This document shows, in pieces, positions 61,126 to 64,000 of a stretch of 64,000 nucleotides of DNA. The stretch's first letter is position 1. Each line of letters begins with the position of its first letter. The stretch comes from Chrysoperla carnea (Eukaryota; Arthropoda; Insecta; Neuroptera; Chrysopidae). Both the position numbers and the translations under genes were made by a program. The DNA lies in NCBI RefSeq assembly GCF_905475395.1, contig NC_058339.1:39875172-39939171 (forward strand), written 5' to 3'. The notes below the pieces were generated by a model that worked only from the letters and a program-made list of their open reading frames with translations, was not told where the DNA came from and ran no database searches.

Positions 61126-64000
61126 CATCATTTTAATGATATAGAATAGGATAGTATAGAATAGATTATATATTTATTGTATTTAAAGCCCAATGGCCTT
61201 CTACAATGGTCAGTAACAAGACAGAAAAAAAATTAGTAAAAGAAACATAAATACATATTACTTTTTTTTTTTTTTTACTTTAAACATGCATACGATATTT
61301 ATTTACATCATGGTTTCTCAGTGTAAACTAAATATTGACAAATATCTTGTCTAGTAATCTTAATTAAAAATTGAAAAAATACATACTTCTTATGTAACGA
61401 AAGCAACTAAATTATAAATATTACTCCTTAATTAGATAAGATCTTGTTTGAAGTATGTTCAGAATAAGATGGAAAATGTCATTCAGTTCAATATTAGATA
61501 TGTTCAACAAGAATACACAATAATTGTTTAACGCAATTCAATAAAATAACTGTTAATCATTTTAACTGATTGATTGATTTTTTATCCATTTCTATATACA
61601 AATTTTCAATACAACCGCCATCCCATCCTAAATAGTTCGAGTTTTCGATAGTGGTGTCTCTTATCAATTTTATTTATGCTTTTTTTTTCGCAAAAAGCAC
61701 AGTATTTCACAATAGAAAGAGAAAAAGATGGAGGGGATTCAACACCCCTAAAAGGTAGTTCCTGGACACTAATTTTTGTGTACAAATTTTAAACTATTTT
61801 ACTTAATTGGATGGCGTAGTATAAGTGCGCAAAATTTTAAAAACTGTGAAAGAGGTTTTTGTTTGGAAATTCATTCAAAATTGCATAAATTAACCTACTT
61901 TTTTTATAAAATTGCTTCCCGTTTTACAAAAACTACACACGCCGGCATTCAAGCTCAGTTAAACTAAATAAGACACTCGCTTGGTATTTTCAAATCGTCC
62001 CTTCAATCCTCTACTTACACCTTCCTGATAGTGCATAAACCATTATTTTTGGGGCGTATGATTCATTATACATAAAAGTATCAAATTAGAATTTTATCAA
62101 TAACCTTCTTTTATTCAATTATCTTTTGAAATAGATAAGAATTCTTATCTAATCTATGTGAACGCAGAACATGTTTCGAAGGATTAAATTTTTATAAAAT
62201 CTTAAAGTGGTTGGCATTGAATTTTTCATCTGTTTGTAAGCATTGCGTTCATAGGCGCACTAATTGAGGTTTAATCAAAATGAAATTATATAAATTACTG
62301 ATATGCTTTAGGCAATTGAAAGATGAAATTCCTAAATAACCAAAATTATAACGTAGGTTTTAACTCACGATATACATGTTTACTCTATAAATTACACTCT
62401 TTGAAATTAAGATAAAAGTGTTTTTCTCTAAACGAACTTATAGGTTTGAACTCCTACTAATAAATGATTAAATGTATTACTTACATTTTGATTGACGGCA
62501 CTCAATTAGTGTATTTTATATTGAAAAAGTGTTGGCCTATAGGGTGATCAAATTGGATTTATATATTATTAGTTTGAAATAAACGTAAAATGGTATGAGA
62601 TATCAATGTGAGTTCTTATTAATTTTATTACCGATGAAAGATTTTCCTTTTCTATTACCTTTCCTTTAGCTTCATTAAAACAGCTTCTAGGTATTTAAAG
62701 AAGGCCATTACTAAGTATTTTCTTTAAAATTCTTCATGAAATAAATTAAATCCGCTAACAGTCTCTTATGGTTTATTCAAACTAGCACATAAATAATTCT
62801 GAGGAATATCCTTGTAACAAATCCCTCCCATTTATTATGAGAGGGATTCATTCATTCATTTCATTAGGTAAAGGATGTTGCTTGTCCTTACCTCCGCTAA
62901 AACATAAAATTATAATTCCGCTAGAATATACTAAACAAATTTGAATAAAAGATTTGCATTCGAAATATATCCACAACTGATTTCAGAAAGAATTAGTCTT
63001 GAAAACCAACAGCAAACAAAATAATAATAGTTTCATATCTGAAGTTTCAACGGCAACAGTTTAAACGATAAAGTAAAAGAGAACGACTTGTATTTATATA
63101 AAACTGAAAAAACGTATCGAACAAACAGCTTTGAAATAAGTGAATTCTTATATTTATACACACATAGACCTTCTGTCAATCTTAATGAATACAGTAAAGG
63201 TATCGACAGATCAAGATGCACCCTCGTTAACTTTGTGGTTAACGGCCGGAAGTATTAACGCTATCAGCTACTAAATTACGTCACTTTATCGTTTTTCTTA
63301 TTTTATTTATGAGTTTAAAAACATTTTTTATATATTTTTATTATACCTATCTCTGCAACTACTATTGCACTGTAACCCTTTAAAATTGTTTATAAATAAA
63401 ATATTGATGGATAATTATATGGACGACTTTTAAAACGACATTTATTATAAAATCGTTTTAATTTAAGAATATATTTATCTTAAGGGTGCAGTTTTTTTTT
63501 TTATCTATAAAATTTAAAACAAAAACTGTTGATTGGTTTGTAATAAAACTAATTATTACCCTGCATCTGATCGTAAAAACTATGTATTATAGATACGGAA
63601 AGTAAGTTTATTAAATAATACGGATGTTTTCTGATTTGCTGCGTCGTTTTTAACAAGCTGGTTATATTATACGCCATAAAAGTGGTTGTTTTTTTACCTC
63701 AATGGATACGTGAATTGATCGTAATATCATGATAGACTTTGGTCTCTCATTTCCTAGCCTCTATATTGGAGGAGATTAAAAACTATTTCAATATTGACCA
63801 AATTCGTGAGTCGATTGCACGGATAATAATATTTGCAAAATTAATTTCTATGCACTTTTTCGGGGGTTTGCCACATGCCTATAAAATTAACACAATGTTG
63901 TATATCAAAGAAATATTTTCAATCTCTGAACCCCTTAAAAGAGGCTAAAAATTAAAAATACCTATCTATCTACCTACTTATAACTGTACAATAAATACCT
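61126..64000. other. AT-rich intergenic DNA downstream of UGT2
   Basis: No further gene is supported. GATAGAATAGGATAGTATAGAATAGA (61137-61163, ATAGAATAG-type repeats) follows the UGT2 stop. A T tract lies at 61262-61276. The open frame 63739-63948 has no recognised motif and no splice context. Confidence 0.5.

Noticed and set aside
63739..63948. 69-residue open frame near the window edge
   Set aside because: No known motif or splice signals; cannot be extended beyond the window.

Overview
The window looks like a gene-poor stretch of an AT-rich insect (at least arthropod) nuclear genome. The reasons are two complete UDP-glycosyltransferase genes with insect-style architecture (signal peptide, one C-terminal membrane segment, short AT-rich GT-AG introns), a tyrosine-recombinase retrotransposon of the DIRS group, a decayed LINE RNase H of the I/LOA type, and many short AT-rich repeats. 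Nothing suggests an organelle, bacterium or vector. The species cannot be fixed from this sequence.

Layout. 1-3780 is unremarkable AT-rich DNA. 3982-9109 is a decayed DIRS-type retrotransposon with inverted terminal repeats, an internal complementary region, and gag, RT, RNase H and tyrosine recombinase remnants. It is inserted into a copy of another dispersed repeat (flanks 3781-3981 and 9110-9245). Between its two gag parts lies an odd block: five 23-bp repeats, then three nearly identical 201-bp units, each carrying three similar stem-loops. 9262-9435 is G-rich repetitive DNA. From 11.9 to 51 kb the window is intergenic DNA strewn with repeats. These include at least eleven copies or fragments of one family (called A here), a LINE RNase H remnant (13.6-14.2 kb), a 5S rRNA-like pseudogene (22.2 kb), a complete TA-flanked MITE (26.3 kb), two fold-back elements (27.7 and 38.0 kb), a 43-bp-arm hairpin (47.7 kb) and several microsatellites.

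54067-61125 is the only convincing host gene content. Two UGT paralogues are arranged head to head: UGT1 on the minus strand (54067-55994) and UGT2 on the plus strand (59061-61125). Both have three exons of exactly 840, 223 and 500 bp and encode 520 residues. They are a local duplication of a detoxification/conjugation enzyme gene, sharing a 3.1-kb divergent upstream region. Beyond 61.1 kb nothing further is recognisable.

The most unusual item is the 201-bp hairpin array inside the DIRS element. Family A, whose ends are conserved in several copies, is the other useful target. All statements come from reading the sequence; no database or alignment was run.
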